A stretch of 12,024 nucleotides of DNA from positions 1 through 12,024 of the forward strand of contig JANPDA010000055.1 of NCBI GenBank assembly GCA_031431235.1. The letters run 5' to 3'. Position numbers and translations under genes: made by a program. Source of the DNA: JANNSW01 sp031431235. Its GTDB lineage: Bacteria > Pseudomonadota > Alphaproteobacteria > Rhizobiales > Hyphomicrobiaceae. Below the pieces are notes generated by a model. That model did no database searches, was not told the DNA's origin, and was given only the letters and a program-made list of their open reading frames with translations. Below are positions 1 through 6,067 of this stretch, one piece after another (the first letter of the stretch is position 1; every line of letters starts with the position of its first letter).

Positions 1-85
1 CAGTTGAGCCGATCGCGAAGTGGTGCGAGTATGCGCCGAACGCTGCATACGCGGTGCATGCAAGATTGCGGCACCTCGAATCGCC

Positions 86-94
86 AAAGGAGGT
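86..94 (+). promoter_or_regulatory. Strong Shine-Dalgarno site fixing the GTG start of the GcvPA-like gene
   Basis: AAAGGAGGT lies six bases before a GTG at 101. It is an almost perfect anti-16S match. The reading frame is open further upstream to 20, but that extension has no such site and no family similarity, so this site decides the start. Confidence 0.85.
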
Positions 95-100
95 CATCCG

Positions 101-1528
101 GTGAACGCCCGTGTCGCCAAGAGCAACGAGCCGGTCAGCCATCCGTGGATGGCGAACTCGGTTCCCGAGGTCATGCAGGCCATGCTCGCCGAGATCGGCG
201 CCAAGTCGATCGAGGAGCTGTTCGAGCAGATCCCCTCGGACCATCGCCTGCAGCGGCCGCTCGAGCTGCCGCGCCAGCTTGCGAGCGAGACCGATCTGCG
301 CCGGCATCTGATCGCGACGCTCAACAAGAACAAGACTTGCGAGGAGTATCTGTCCTTCCTGGGCGCTGGCTGCTGGCCCCATCATGTGCCGGCGGTCGTC
401 GACGAGATCGTGGGACGCGCCGAGTTCCTGACGCCCGTCTGGGGCTCGCCGCAATCGGATCACGGTCGCAACCAGGCGTGGTTCGAGTTCAACTCCCAGC
501 TCGGCGAGCTGCTCGACATGGAGGTGGTGCAACTTCCTGTCTATTCGTGGGGCTGCGCCATCGGGCATGCCATCCGCATGGCCTCGCGCCTCACCGGGCG
601 GCACGAGGTGCTGATGCCACGGCTCTGCGACCCCGAGCGCCTGTCGGTGGTGCGCACCTATTGCGAGCCGCGCGAGATGGCGCGCCATATCGAGGTCGTG
701 CTCGTCGACTTCGATCCGCGGACCGGCCGCATCGACCTCGCCGATTTTGGCAGGAAACTCACCAAGCGCACAGCCGCCGTCTACTTCGAGAGCCCGTCCT
801 ATGCCGGGATCATCGAGGCTGACGGCGAGGCGATCGCGAGGCTCGCCCACAAGGCGGGTGCCGAGGTCATCGTCGGCGCCGACCCGCTCTCGCTCGGCAT
901 TCTGCGGCCCCCTGCCGACTACGGCGCCGACATCGTGGTCGGCCCGACGCAGCCGCTCGGCGTCCACATGAACGCCGGCGGCGGTGTCGGCGGCTTCATG
1001 GCCTCGCGCGACGAGGAGCGCTACGTGCGGGAGATGAACGGGTTTCTCGTCTCGATCACGGAAACGGCCAAGCCCGGTCAGTTCGGCTTCGCACTCGCCT
1101 CCGCGCATCAGACCTCCTATGGCATGCGCGAGCAGGGCAAGGACTGGACGGGGAACTCGGTCTACCTGTGGGCGATCGCGGCGGCGACCTACATGTCGCT
1201 GCTCGGTCCCAAGGGGTTTTGCGAGATCGGCGAGCTGATCATGGCCCGCAGCCACTACGCCGCCCGCCAGCTCGCTGCCATCGAGGGCGTCACGGTCCCC
1301 TTCGCCAAGGGCTTCTTCAAGGAGCTCGTCGTCGACTTCTCGGCAACCGGCAAGACCGTCACCGCAATCAACGATGCGCTACGGACAAAGCACGGTATTT
1401 TCGGTGGCAAGGATCTGTCACGCGAGCTGCCGGAGCTCGGGCAGGCCGCGCTTCTTTGCGTGACCGAGGCTCACACCCAGGACGACATCGACCGCCTCGC
1501 AACCGCACTTCGGGAGGTGCTGTCATGA
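101..1528 (+). CDS. gcvPA: Glycine dehydrogenase (decarboxylating) subunit 1-like protein, GcvPA family
   Basis: Homologue of the N-terminal half of the glycine cleavage P-protein, a cytosolic fold-type I PLP enzyme. The product is 475 residues, close to the usual 440-460. Family blocks are clear: FLGAG..PHHVP at 87-97, EFLTP at 108-112, GADPLSLGILRPP.DYGAD at 259-277, and MSLLGPKG at 365-372. The GTG start at 101 is set by AAAGGAGGT. Several usually invariant stretches are changed. The YTPYQ.E.SQG region reads VWGSPQSDHGRNQ (113-125), the N.S.YDG.TA region reads LPVYSWGCAI (145-154), and the REQ-IRR-KATSNIC region reads REQGKDWTGNSVY (343-355). The stop overlaps the gcvPB start (ATGA), which predicts a translationally coupled heteromer. 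No gcvT or gcvH is nearby. Family membership is certain; glycine as substrate is doubtful. Confidence 0.9.
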   Translation: MNARVAKSNEPVSHPWMANSVPEVMQAMLAEIGAKSIEELFEQIPSDHRLQRPLELPRQLASETDLRRHLIATLNKNKTCEEYLSFLGAGCWPHHVPAVVDEIVGRAEFLTPVWGSPQSDHGRNQAWFEFNSQLGELLDMEVVQLPVYSWGCAIGHAIRMASRLTGRHEVLMPRLCDPERLSVVRTYCEPREMARHIEVVLVDFDPRTGRIDLADFGRKLTKRTAAVYFESPSYAGIIEADGEAIARLAHKAGAEVIVGADPLSLGILRPPADYGADIVVGPTQPLGVHMNAGGGVGGFMASRDEERYVREMNGFLVSITETAKPGQFGFALASAHQTSYGMREQGKDWTGNSVYLWAIAAATYMSLLGPKGFCEIGELIMARSHYAARQLAAIEGVTVPFAKGFFKELVVDFSATGKTVTAINDALRTKHGIFGGKDLSRELPELGQAALLCVTEAHTQDDIDRLATALREVLS

Positions 1529-3147
1529 CTGGCACCCTCCGCGATTACCACGCCCCGGTCTGGGACGAGCCGGTCGTGATGGAGCTGGGCGTGCGGGGAA
1601 GGCGCGGCCAGATCTTTCCCGCGCCCGAGGCCGAGGTGACGAAGGCGGTGGGCCGCGCCGGAGATCTGGTGCCCGCGAGCATGCGCCGCAAGGCGCCCCC
1701 GGCACTCCCGGAGCTGACGGAGCCGGAAGTGCAGCGCCACTACCTGAAGCTCAGCCAGGAGACGCTGGGCATGATGGGCATCTCGCTCTTTGGCACCTGC
1801 ACGATGAAGTACAACGCGCGCGTCTCGGAGGATGCGGCGCGCAAGCTGCAGGACGTGCACCCGCTGCAGCACGAGGACACGCTGCAGGGCGTGCTCGAGA
1901 TCGTGCATGGGTTCGACCTGATCCTGCGCGAGCTCTCCGGCATGGACCAGTTCGTGTTCCAGGCCGGCGGCGGGGCAGATGCCGCCTACACCAATTGCGT
2001 GGTGATGCGCGCCTATTTCCAGGCGCGGGGCGAGCTCGAGCAGCGCAATGAGATTGTGACCTCGATCCAGGCGCACCCGTGCAACGCCGCGACGGCGGCC
2101 GCGGCGGGCTTCAAGGTCGTGACCCTGATGCTGGAGGAGAACGGCTATCCGTCGGTGGAAGCACTCAAATCCGCGGTCGGGCCGCGCACGGCGGCGCTCC
2201 TCATCAACAACCCCGACGACATGGGCCTCTACAACCCCCATATCAAGGATTGGGTTCGCATCGTGCACGAGGCCGGCGGGCTCGCCTTCTACGATCACGC
2301 GAACTTCAATGGCGTGATGAGCAAGCTCCGGGCGCGCGACCTGGACTTCGATGCTTGCATGTACATGCTGCACAAGACGTTCGGCGCGCCCAAGGGCGGT
2401 GGCGGTCCGGCCGTGGGCGCCTATGGCTGCTCGGCAGCGTTGGCGCCGTTCCTGCCGGCGCCGATCGTCGCCCATGATGGCGAGCGCTACTCCCTCGACT
2501 ACGACCGGCCGAGGAGTGCGGGCCGCGTGCGGGAATTCTGGGGCAACGTTCCCCAGGTCCTGAAATCCTACGCTTGGGTGCGCGCCATGGGTGCCGAGGG
2601 GCTCGAGACGGCGTCCAACATCTCGGTGCTCGCCAACAACTATATGGACCAGAAGCTGGCTGGCATCCGCGGCCTCACCCGCTCCAACGCCGCCAACAAG
2701 CAGTGGCGCATGGAGATGACGCGCTGGAGCCTGGGGACAATGAAGGAGGAAACGGGCGTCGGCACACTCGATGTTGCCAACCGGATGGCTGACTACGGCA
2801 TCGATCCTTACTGGATGAGCCACGAGCCCTGGGTCGTTCCCGAGCCCTTCACGCCGGAAGCCGGCGAGATGTACTCCAAGGAGGACCTCGACACTTGGAT
2901 CGCCGTGATCGCGCAGATTTCCGAGGAAGCCTACGCAACGCCCGAGCTGGTGAGATCGGCGCCGCACAAGCAGGCGATCCGCCAGATCAAAGGCGACGTG
3001 CTGGACGATCCTACACGCTGGGCAATGACGTGGCGGGCATTCCTCAGGAAGCACCGGAAGGTCACCAGTGTTCCCTCCCATTCATTCGATTCCGGCGAAG
3101 CTGGATCAATGAATGGAAAGACGGAGCACAAACAGCGAGTTGGCTAG
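1525..3147 (+). CDS. gcvPB: Glycine dehydrogenase (decarboxylating) subunit 2-like protein, GcvPB family, PLP-binding
   Basis: Homologue of the C-terminal, PLP-carrying half of glycine decarboxylase, 540 residues against about 480-500 for typical GcvPB. The Schiff-base lysine is K284 in LHKTF, followed by a GGGGP run at 291-295. YDHAN (256-260) supplies the aspartate expected to pair with the PLP ring nitrogen. The N-terminal block GTCTMKYN (90-97) is intact. Other active-site blocks differ from true GcvPB: SAHG.NPA reads QAHPCNAA (182-189), the glycine-rich AGAHGE block reads GGGADAA (148-154), YDGAN is YDHAN, and P-HGGGG is P-KGGGG. The ATG overlaps the gcvPA stop and follows GGGAGGTG at 1513-1520. 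The last 30 or so residues are a low-complexity tail whose DNA carries an inverted repeat (3078-3116). It may act on a related amino acid rather than glycine. Confidence 0.9.
   Translation: MTGTLRDYHAPVWDEPVVMELGVRGRRGQIFPAPEAEVTKAVGRAGDLVPASMRRKAPPALPELTEPEVQRHYLKLSQETLGMMGISLFGTCTMKYNARVSEDAARKLQDVHPLQHEDTLQGVLEIVHGFDLILRELSGMDQFVFQAGGGADAAYTNCVVMRAYFQARGELEQRNEIVTSIQAHPCNAATAAAAGFKVVTLMLEENGYPSVEALKSAVGPRTAALLINNPDDMGLYNPHIKDWVRIVHEAGGLAFYDHANFNGVMSKLRARDLDFDACMYMLHKTFGAPKGGGGPAVGAYGCSAALAPFLPAPIVAHDGERYSLDYDRPRSAGRVREFWGNVPQVLKSYAWVRAMGAEGLETASNISVLANNYMDQKLAGIRGLTRSNAANKQWRMEMTRWSLGTMKEETGVGTLDVANRMADYGIDPYWMSHEPWVVPEPFTPEAGEMYSKEDLDTWIAVIAQISEEAYATPELVRSAPHKQAIRQIKGDVLDDPTRWAMTWRAFLRKHRKVTSVPSHSFDSGEAGSMNGKTEHKQRVG
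3078..3116. repeat. Inverted repeat with CCATTCATT arms inside the 3' end of gcvPB
   Basis: CCATTCATT at 3078-3086 and AATGAATGG at 3108-3116 are perfect 9-bp reverse complements separated by 21 bases. The same half-site recurs in the palindrome at 3157-3181, 78 bases downstream. The arms fall in the poorly conserved tail of gcvPB, so the sequence is not constrained by a protein motif. It may be a paired operator or a small palindromic element. Confidence 0.6.
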
Positions 3148-3156
3148 TGGGCTGGC

Positions 3157-3181
3157 CATTCATTTGGGTACCAAATGAATG
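3157..3181. repeat. Perfect 11-bp palindrome between gcvPB and the SDR gene
   Basis: CATTCATTTGG (3157-3167) and CCAAATGAATG (3171-3181) are exact reverse complements around GTA. In RNA this makes an 11-bp stem with a three-base loop, starting ten bases after the gcvPB stop. In DNA the centre TTTGG..CCAAA with a GTAC core resembles GntR/FCD-type operators, which have GT-AC cores with AT-rich flanks. No T-run follows, so a simple intrinsic terminator is unlikely. It may be an operator, an mRNA processing or stability hairpin, or both. Confidence 0.7.
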
Positions 3182-3219
3182 AGCCGGAACACTGGCAAGG
3201 GCTCGATCGAGGCAGCGCA

Positions 3220-4044
3220 ATGACCGCCACCATCGCCATGGCCGCGCAGGCGGCACGCAAGGTCGTCGTCACCGGCGGGTCCGGCGGCATCGGCCAGGTC
3301 GTTGTCCGCCGTTTCCTCGCGGCCGGCGATTGCGTCGTCAATCTCGACCGCGAGCCATTCGCTGGACCGGAGCGTGACGACGCCCGGCTGGTCACGATCC
3401 CTGTCGACCTCGCCGACGGAGATGCGATTGCCGCTGCGTTCGCCGCAGTGGACCCCAGCTTCGAAGCTCGACCGCTGGAGGTCCTCGTCTGCTGCGCAGC
3501 ACTCAGTCGCGCCAATTCGTTCCTCGATGTCACCGCCGCCGAGCTCGATCTGCTGCTCGCCGTCAATGTGCGTGGCGCGTTCCTCTGCGGTCAGGAGGCG
3601 GGCCGGCGCATGAAGGCGAATGGCAAGGGCCACATCGTCGTCGTCACCTCGATCGCGGCGTCGCAGGCCTGGGCCAGGGAGAGCGTCTATTGCCTGACGA
3701 AGGCGGCGCAGGCCTCACTCGTGCAGACGATGGCGATCGAGCTCGCCCCGTTCGGAGTGCTGGTCAATGCGGTCGCGCCCGGGATCATCGATGTCCGCAG
3801 CAAGGGGATGGCGGGCACGCGCGCGGGGGAGGTCTATCGACACGAGATGGAACGATTTCCCCTCGGCCGTTTCGGCGCTCCCGAGGAGATCGCGCAAGCC
3901 ATCCAGTTCCTCAGCATCGCGACCTGGACGACGGGCCAGACGCTGACGGTCGATGGCGGATTCATGTCGACAGGACTTGGCTATTTCGGCGAGGCCAAAC
4001 AGCAGCTATTGGAGGAGGACAAGCGTCCCTCGAGCTCCGGCTGA
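3220..4044 (+). CDS. SDR family oxidoreductase
   Basis: Classical short-chain dehydrogenase/reductase of 274 residues, cytosolic and NAD(P)(H)-dependent. Visible motifs are the Rossmann glycine motif TGGSGGIG (18-25), D43 after the second strand (which favours NAD(H) over NADP(H)), N116 in VNVRGAF, catalytic S144, and Y157-x3-K161 (YCLTK). The PG turn is at 187-188, and the C-terminal block TGQTLTVDGGF is typical. The ATG at 3220 is preferred because GAGG precedes it by seven bases. An in-frame ATG at 3175 lies inside the palindrome, has no ribosome site and would add a non-homologous tail. It sits 72 bases after gcvPB and nine before gntR, so it is probably in the same transcript. It likely oxidises or reduces a hydroxy/keto intermediate; the substrate cannot be read from sequence. 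Confidence 0.88.
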   Translation: MTATIAMAAQAARKVVVTGGSGGIGQVVVRRFLAAGDCVVNLDREPFAGPERDDARLVTIPVDLADGDAIAAAFAAVDPSFEARPLEVLVCCAALSRANSFLDVTAAELDLLLAVNVRGAFLCGQEAGRRMKANGKGHIVVVTSIAASQAWARESVYCLTKAAQASLVQTMAIELAPFGVLVNAVAPGIIDVRSKGMAGTRAGEVYRHEMERFPLGRFGAPEEIAQAIQFLSIATWTTGQTLTVDGGFMSTGLGYFGEAKQQLLEEDKRPSSSG

Positions 4045-4053
4045 GCCCTCCCG

Positions 4054-4824
4054 ATGCGGAAATCGACAGTGCCGATGAAATCCAGGAAGGCCGGGCGTAG
4101 CGGCACGCCGCGCCGGAGCGAGGCCAAGCGTCCGCGCGGGACCGGTGCCATCTTCGTCTATGAGAGCTTGAAGGCGCAAATTCTCGACCTCGAGTTGCAG
4201 CCGGGCACGCTGCTCGACGAGACCGAGCTCAGCCATCAGTTCGGCGTCTCGCGCTCCCCCGTTCGCGAGGCGCTGATCCGGCTCTCGGCAGAGCGGCTGG
4301 TGCAGAACCTCAGGAACCGCACCTCGATTGTCGCTCCCTTCGACGTCGCCAATCTCCCCGCCTATTTCGATGCCATGATCCTCATCTATCGGCTGTCCGC
4401 CCGCCTTGCGGCTGGGCACGCGGACCCGGCGGCGATCGATCGCCTGCGCGAGACCCTACGTCATCACGAGGCGGCGTTGCAGCGCGGCGACATGAAGGCG
4501 ATCGTCCGGCTCAACCGCGAGTTCCACGTCGGCGTCGCCCAGATGACCGGCAACAGCTACTTCGTCGACTGGATGCAGGGCCTGCTCGATCAGGGGCAGC
4601 GCGTGCTGCGGCTCTATGCGCGCCACCTCGGCGACACGCTCTCGGGCGAGGTGCTGCAGTCTCACCGGGACATGATCGAGGCGATCGCCGTGGGCAATGC
4701 CGAGAAGGCGGAGGACGCCGGGCGCCGCGATGCCAATGTGCTCGTCGAGGAGTTCAGGAAGACGCTTTCCGACCTGCCGGCCTCCCACCTCTCGCTGCGG
4801 ACGGAGTCCCCGTGCGCGCGGTGA
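4054..4824 (+). CDS. GntR family transcriptional regulator, FCD (FadR/VanR-type) domain
   Basis: DNA-binding regulator of up to 256 residues. A winged helix-turn-helix spans about 34-97, with the GntR signature LKAQILDLELQPGTLLDE and recognition-helix region GVSRSPVREALIRLS (64-78). An all-helical FCD ligand domain follows at about 103-235. In metal-binding FCD domains three histidines are usual. Here H158 (NREFH) and H204 (SHRDM) are present, but the third position appears to be D226 (RRDAN), so metal or ligand binding may differ. The first 30 residues are basic and low in complexity. Neither ATG 4054 nor the in-frame ATG 4075 has a good ribosome site, so the start is uncertain. It follows the SDR gene by nine bases and precedes the importer. 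It probably controls this locus through the shared 18-nt site at 4864 and 9372, with a pathway metabolite as effector (inference). Confidence 0.9.
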   Translation: MRKSTVPMKSRKAGRSGTPRRSEAKRPRGTGAIFVYESLKAQILDLELQPGTLLDETELSHQFGVSRSPVREALIRLSAERLVQNLRNRTSIVAPFDVANLPAYFDAMILIYRLSARLAAGHADPAAIDRLRETLRHHEAALQRGDMKAIVRLNREFHVGVAQMTGNSYFVDWMQGLLDQGQRVLRLYARHLGDTLSGEVLQSHRDMIEAIAVGNAEKAEDAGRRDANVLVEEFRKTLSDLPASHLSLRTESPCAR

Positions 4825-4863
4825 GGGCCACGCCGTCGACCACGCGCTTCCGGCTTTGCATAC

Positions 4864-4881
4864 ACAGAGTATACACTTGAC
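4864..4881 (+). promoter_or_regulatory. Candidate GntR operator upstream of the importer (copy A of a shared 18-nt site)
   Basis: ACAGAGTATACACTTGAC matches ACAGCGTGTACACTTGCC on the minus strand upstream of the oxidase gene at 15 of 18 positions. The GTATAC core fits the GT-AC cores of FCD-type GntR operators. ATACAC also occurs twice, at 4860-4865 and 4871-4876, eleven bases (about one helical turn) apart. The site overlaps a TTGACG -35-like hexamer, as expected for a repressor. Its position directly after the gntR gene supports local control. Confidence 0.55.
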
Positions 4882-4906
4882 GGGTGCGCCGCGCTTGCTT
4901 CAACAT
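4877..4906 (+). promoter_or_regulatory. Candidate sigma-70 promoter for the importer operon
   Basis: TTGACG at 4877-4882 is a 5/6 match to the -35 consensus. CAACAT at 4901-4906 is a weak -10 after an 18-bp spacer. A start site here would leave a leader of about 90 bases before the binding-protein gene. The weak -10 keeps confidence low; the overlapping operator candidate raises it slightly. Confidence 0.35.
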
Positions 4907-4962
4907 GGCGGGAGTTGCCGGCAGGTCGGCATCGGCGCAATTTTCGCGGGCCGATTGCACTG

Positions 4963-4990
4963 ACTGGCACGCAAAGACTGGCAAGCAAAC
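4963..4990 (+). repeat. Tandem 14-bp direct repeat in the binding-protein leader
   Basis: ACTGGCACGCAAAG (4963-4976) is followed at once by ACTGGCAAGCAAAC (4977-4990), with 12 of 14 bases identical. The pair ends two bases before the GGGAGGT ribosome site at 4993-4999. It would lie in the untranslated leader, where a regulatory RNA or protein could affect translation. It could also be a chance duplication. Confidence 0.6.
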
Positions 4991-5005
4991 TCGGGAGGTC
5001 TCGCC

Positions 5006-5833
5006 ATGACAATCAACATCTCGCGTCGCGCATTGGGCACCGGGGCGCTCACGGCTGGCATCACCGCCGCCGGCCTCGTCTCGTCGGCCCAGGCCAAGAC
5101 GATGGACGACGTCATCAAGGACGGCGTGCTGCGCATCGGCATCCATCCGAATTCCCCGCCGTTCTCCTCGCGCGATTCCTCGGGCGCCTGGAAAGGCTTC
5201 GACGTCGCCATGGGCAACCGTCTCGCCGAGGAGTTGAAGCTCGCCAAGGTCGAGTTCGTGCCCACCGAGACCGCCCAGCGCGTGCCCTTCCTCGTCGCCG
5301 ACACGATCGATATTTCGCTCGGCGGCCTGACACGCAACTCGGAGCGCGCCAAGCAGATCGAGTTCACCTTCCCGCTGCATACGGAAGTCATGGGCGTGCT
5401 CACGACCGACAAGGAAACCATCACCTCCTGGAAGGAGCTCAACGACGCCAAGTATACCCTCGTCGATGTCCGCAGCGCCTGGACCATCGACTGGGCCAAG
5501 GAGAACCTGCCCAACGCCAAGATGGAGATCGTCGACTCGAGCGCCGACGCGGTGCGCGCAATCGCCCAGGGCCGCGCGAACGCTCTCGTCGAGATGCTCG
5601 ATTTCTTCACGGCCTTTACGGCGAACCATACGGACGTGAAGTGGAAGATCCTCGACGACAAGATCGATGTCGGCTGGGATGCGATCGGCGTGCAGAAGGG
5701 CAACTATGCGCTCCGCGACGTGCTCAACATCGTGCTGTTCAAGCTGCATTCCTCGGGTGCGGTCGACGGCATCTGGAAGGAAGCGTTTGGCAGCGACATG
5801 CTGTTGAAGGTTCCGGCCCAGCCTTACTTCTGA
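5006..5833 (+). CDS. Polar amino acid ABC transporter, substrate-binding protein (SBP family 3)
   Basis: Periplasmic receptor of 275 residues that captures the solute and delivers it to the permeases. ISRRALG (5-11) followed by a hydrophobic alanine/glycine-rich stretch to about residue 27, then SAQA before K31, looks like a cleavable signal peptide with a twin-arginine character. The mature part has the HisJ/GlnH-type fold: DGVLRIGIHPNSPPFS at about 39-54, GFDVAMGNRLAEEL at about 64-77, and LTRNSERAKQIEFTFP, whose arginine is expected to bind the ligand carboxylate. EMLDFF supplies the acidic residue that usually holds the amino group. The start has GGGAGGT six bases before it. Its separate upstream promoter region and a downstream hairpin fit higher expression than the permeases. 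The substrate is probably an amino-acid-like compound; its identity is unknown. Confidence 0.92.
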   Translation: MTINISRRALGTGALTAGITAAGLVSSAQAKTMDDVIKDGVLRIGIHPNSPPFSSRDSSGAWKGFDVAMGNRLAEELKLAKVEFVPTETAQRVPFLVADTIDISLGGLTRNSERAKQIEFTFPLHTEVMGVLTTDKETITSWKELNDAKYTLVDVRSAWTIDWAKENLPNAKMEIVDSSADAVRAIAQGRANALVEMLDFFTAFTANHTDVKWKILDDKIDVGWDAIGVQKGNYALRDVLNIVLFKLHSSGAVDGIWKEAFGSDMLLKVPAQPYF

Positions 5834-5863
5834 TCTGGCTTTGCCGGCTCGCCAACCTGCCAT

Positions 5864-5894
5864 CCCGGACGACGCCCTCTCGCGTCGATCCGGG
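5864..5894. repeat. REP-like palindrome / intercistronic stem-loop after the binding-protein gene
   Basis: CCCGGA then CGACGC (5864-5875) pair with GCGTCG (5882-5887) and TCCGGG (5889-5894) around the loop CCTCTC, with a single bulged A at 5888. This gives twelve base pairs. Outer arms of the CATCCCGGA...ATCCGGGA kind are familiar in dispersed intergenic repeats of Rhizobiales-type genomes (recalled, not searched). No T-run follows. It starts 30 bases after the stop, so it may stabilise the binding-protein mRNA or reduce read-through into the permeases. Confidence 0.65.
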
Positions 5895-5906
5895 ACCGCC
5901 GCCAGT

Positions 5907-5943
5907 GGCCCGGTGTTCGGGTCAGAGGTCCGGCACCAGGGCC
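5907..5943. repeat. Second imperfect stem-loop in the binding-protein/permease gap
   Basis: GGCCC and GGTG (5907-5915) pair with CACC (5934-5937) and GGGCC (5939-5943), leaving a bulged A at 5938 and an 18-base loop. Together with the stem at 5864-5894 it makes the 234-bp gap strongly structured. I find no credible gene in the remainder (5944-6067); small open frames there have no ribosome site and no recognisable protein. Confidence 0.4.
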
Positions 5944-6067
5944 GGTTCGCATGGGCCGGCATCCGTCGGGAAAGCCGGGGATCGGCAGGGCAGATGTCGG
6001 TGGCGATGATGCATTATGCTCTGGCCGCCGGGCGGGGCTCCCCACAAGCTGATGGCAGCCGATCGGC

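Noticed and set aside
4..822. 272-codon plus-strand open frame at the window start
   Set aside because: It is an out-of-frame reading of gcvPA with low-complexity arginine-rich translation.
1471..3081. Long open frame of 536 codons on the minus strand opposite gcvPB
   Set aside because: It mirrors the codon pattern of a GC-rich gene, its translation is arginine/histidine-rich with no recognisable domain, and the plus-strand frame is a clear GcvPB homologue.
3175..3219. Upstream ATG start for the first SDR gene
   Set aside because: The ATG lies inside the perfect palindrome, lacks a Shine-Dalgarno, and adds 15 residues not seen in SDRs; ATG 3220 has GAGG at seven bases.
5452..5457. GTATAC inside the binding-protein gene as another operator
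   Set aside because: It lies mid-gene and does not extend to the 18-nt shared site, so chance is the simplest explanation.
4754..5962. 402-codon minus-strand open frame over gntR end, promoter gap and binding-protein gene
   Set aside because: It runs antisense through a clear binding-protein gene and a regulatory gap, without a ribosome site or family similarity.
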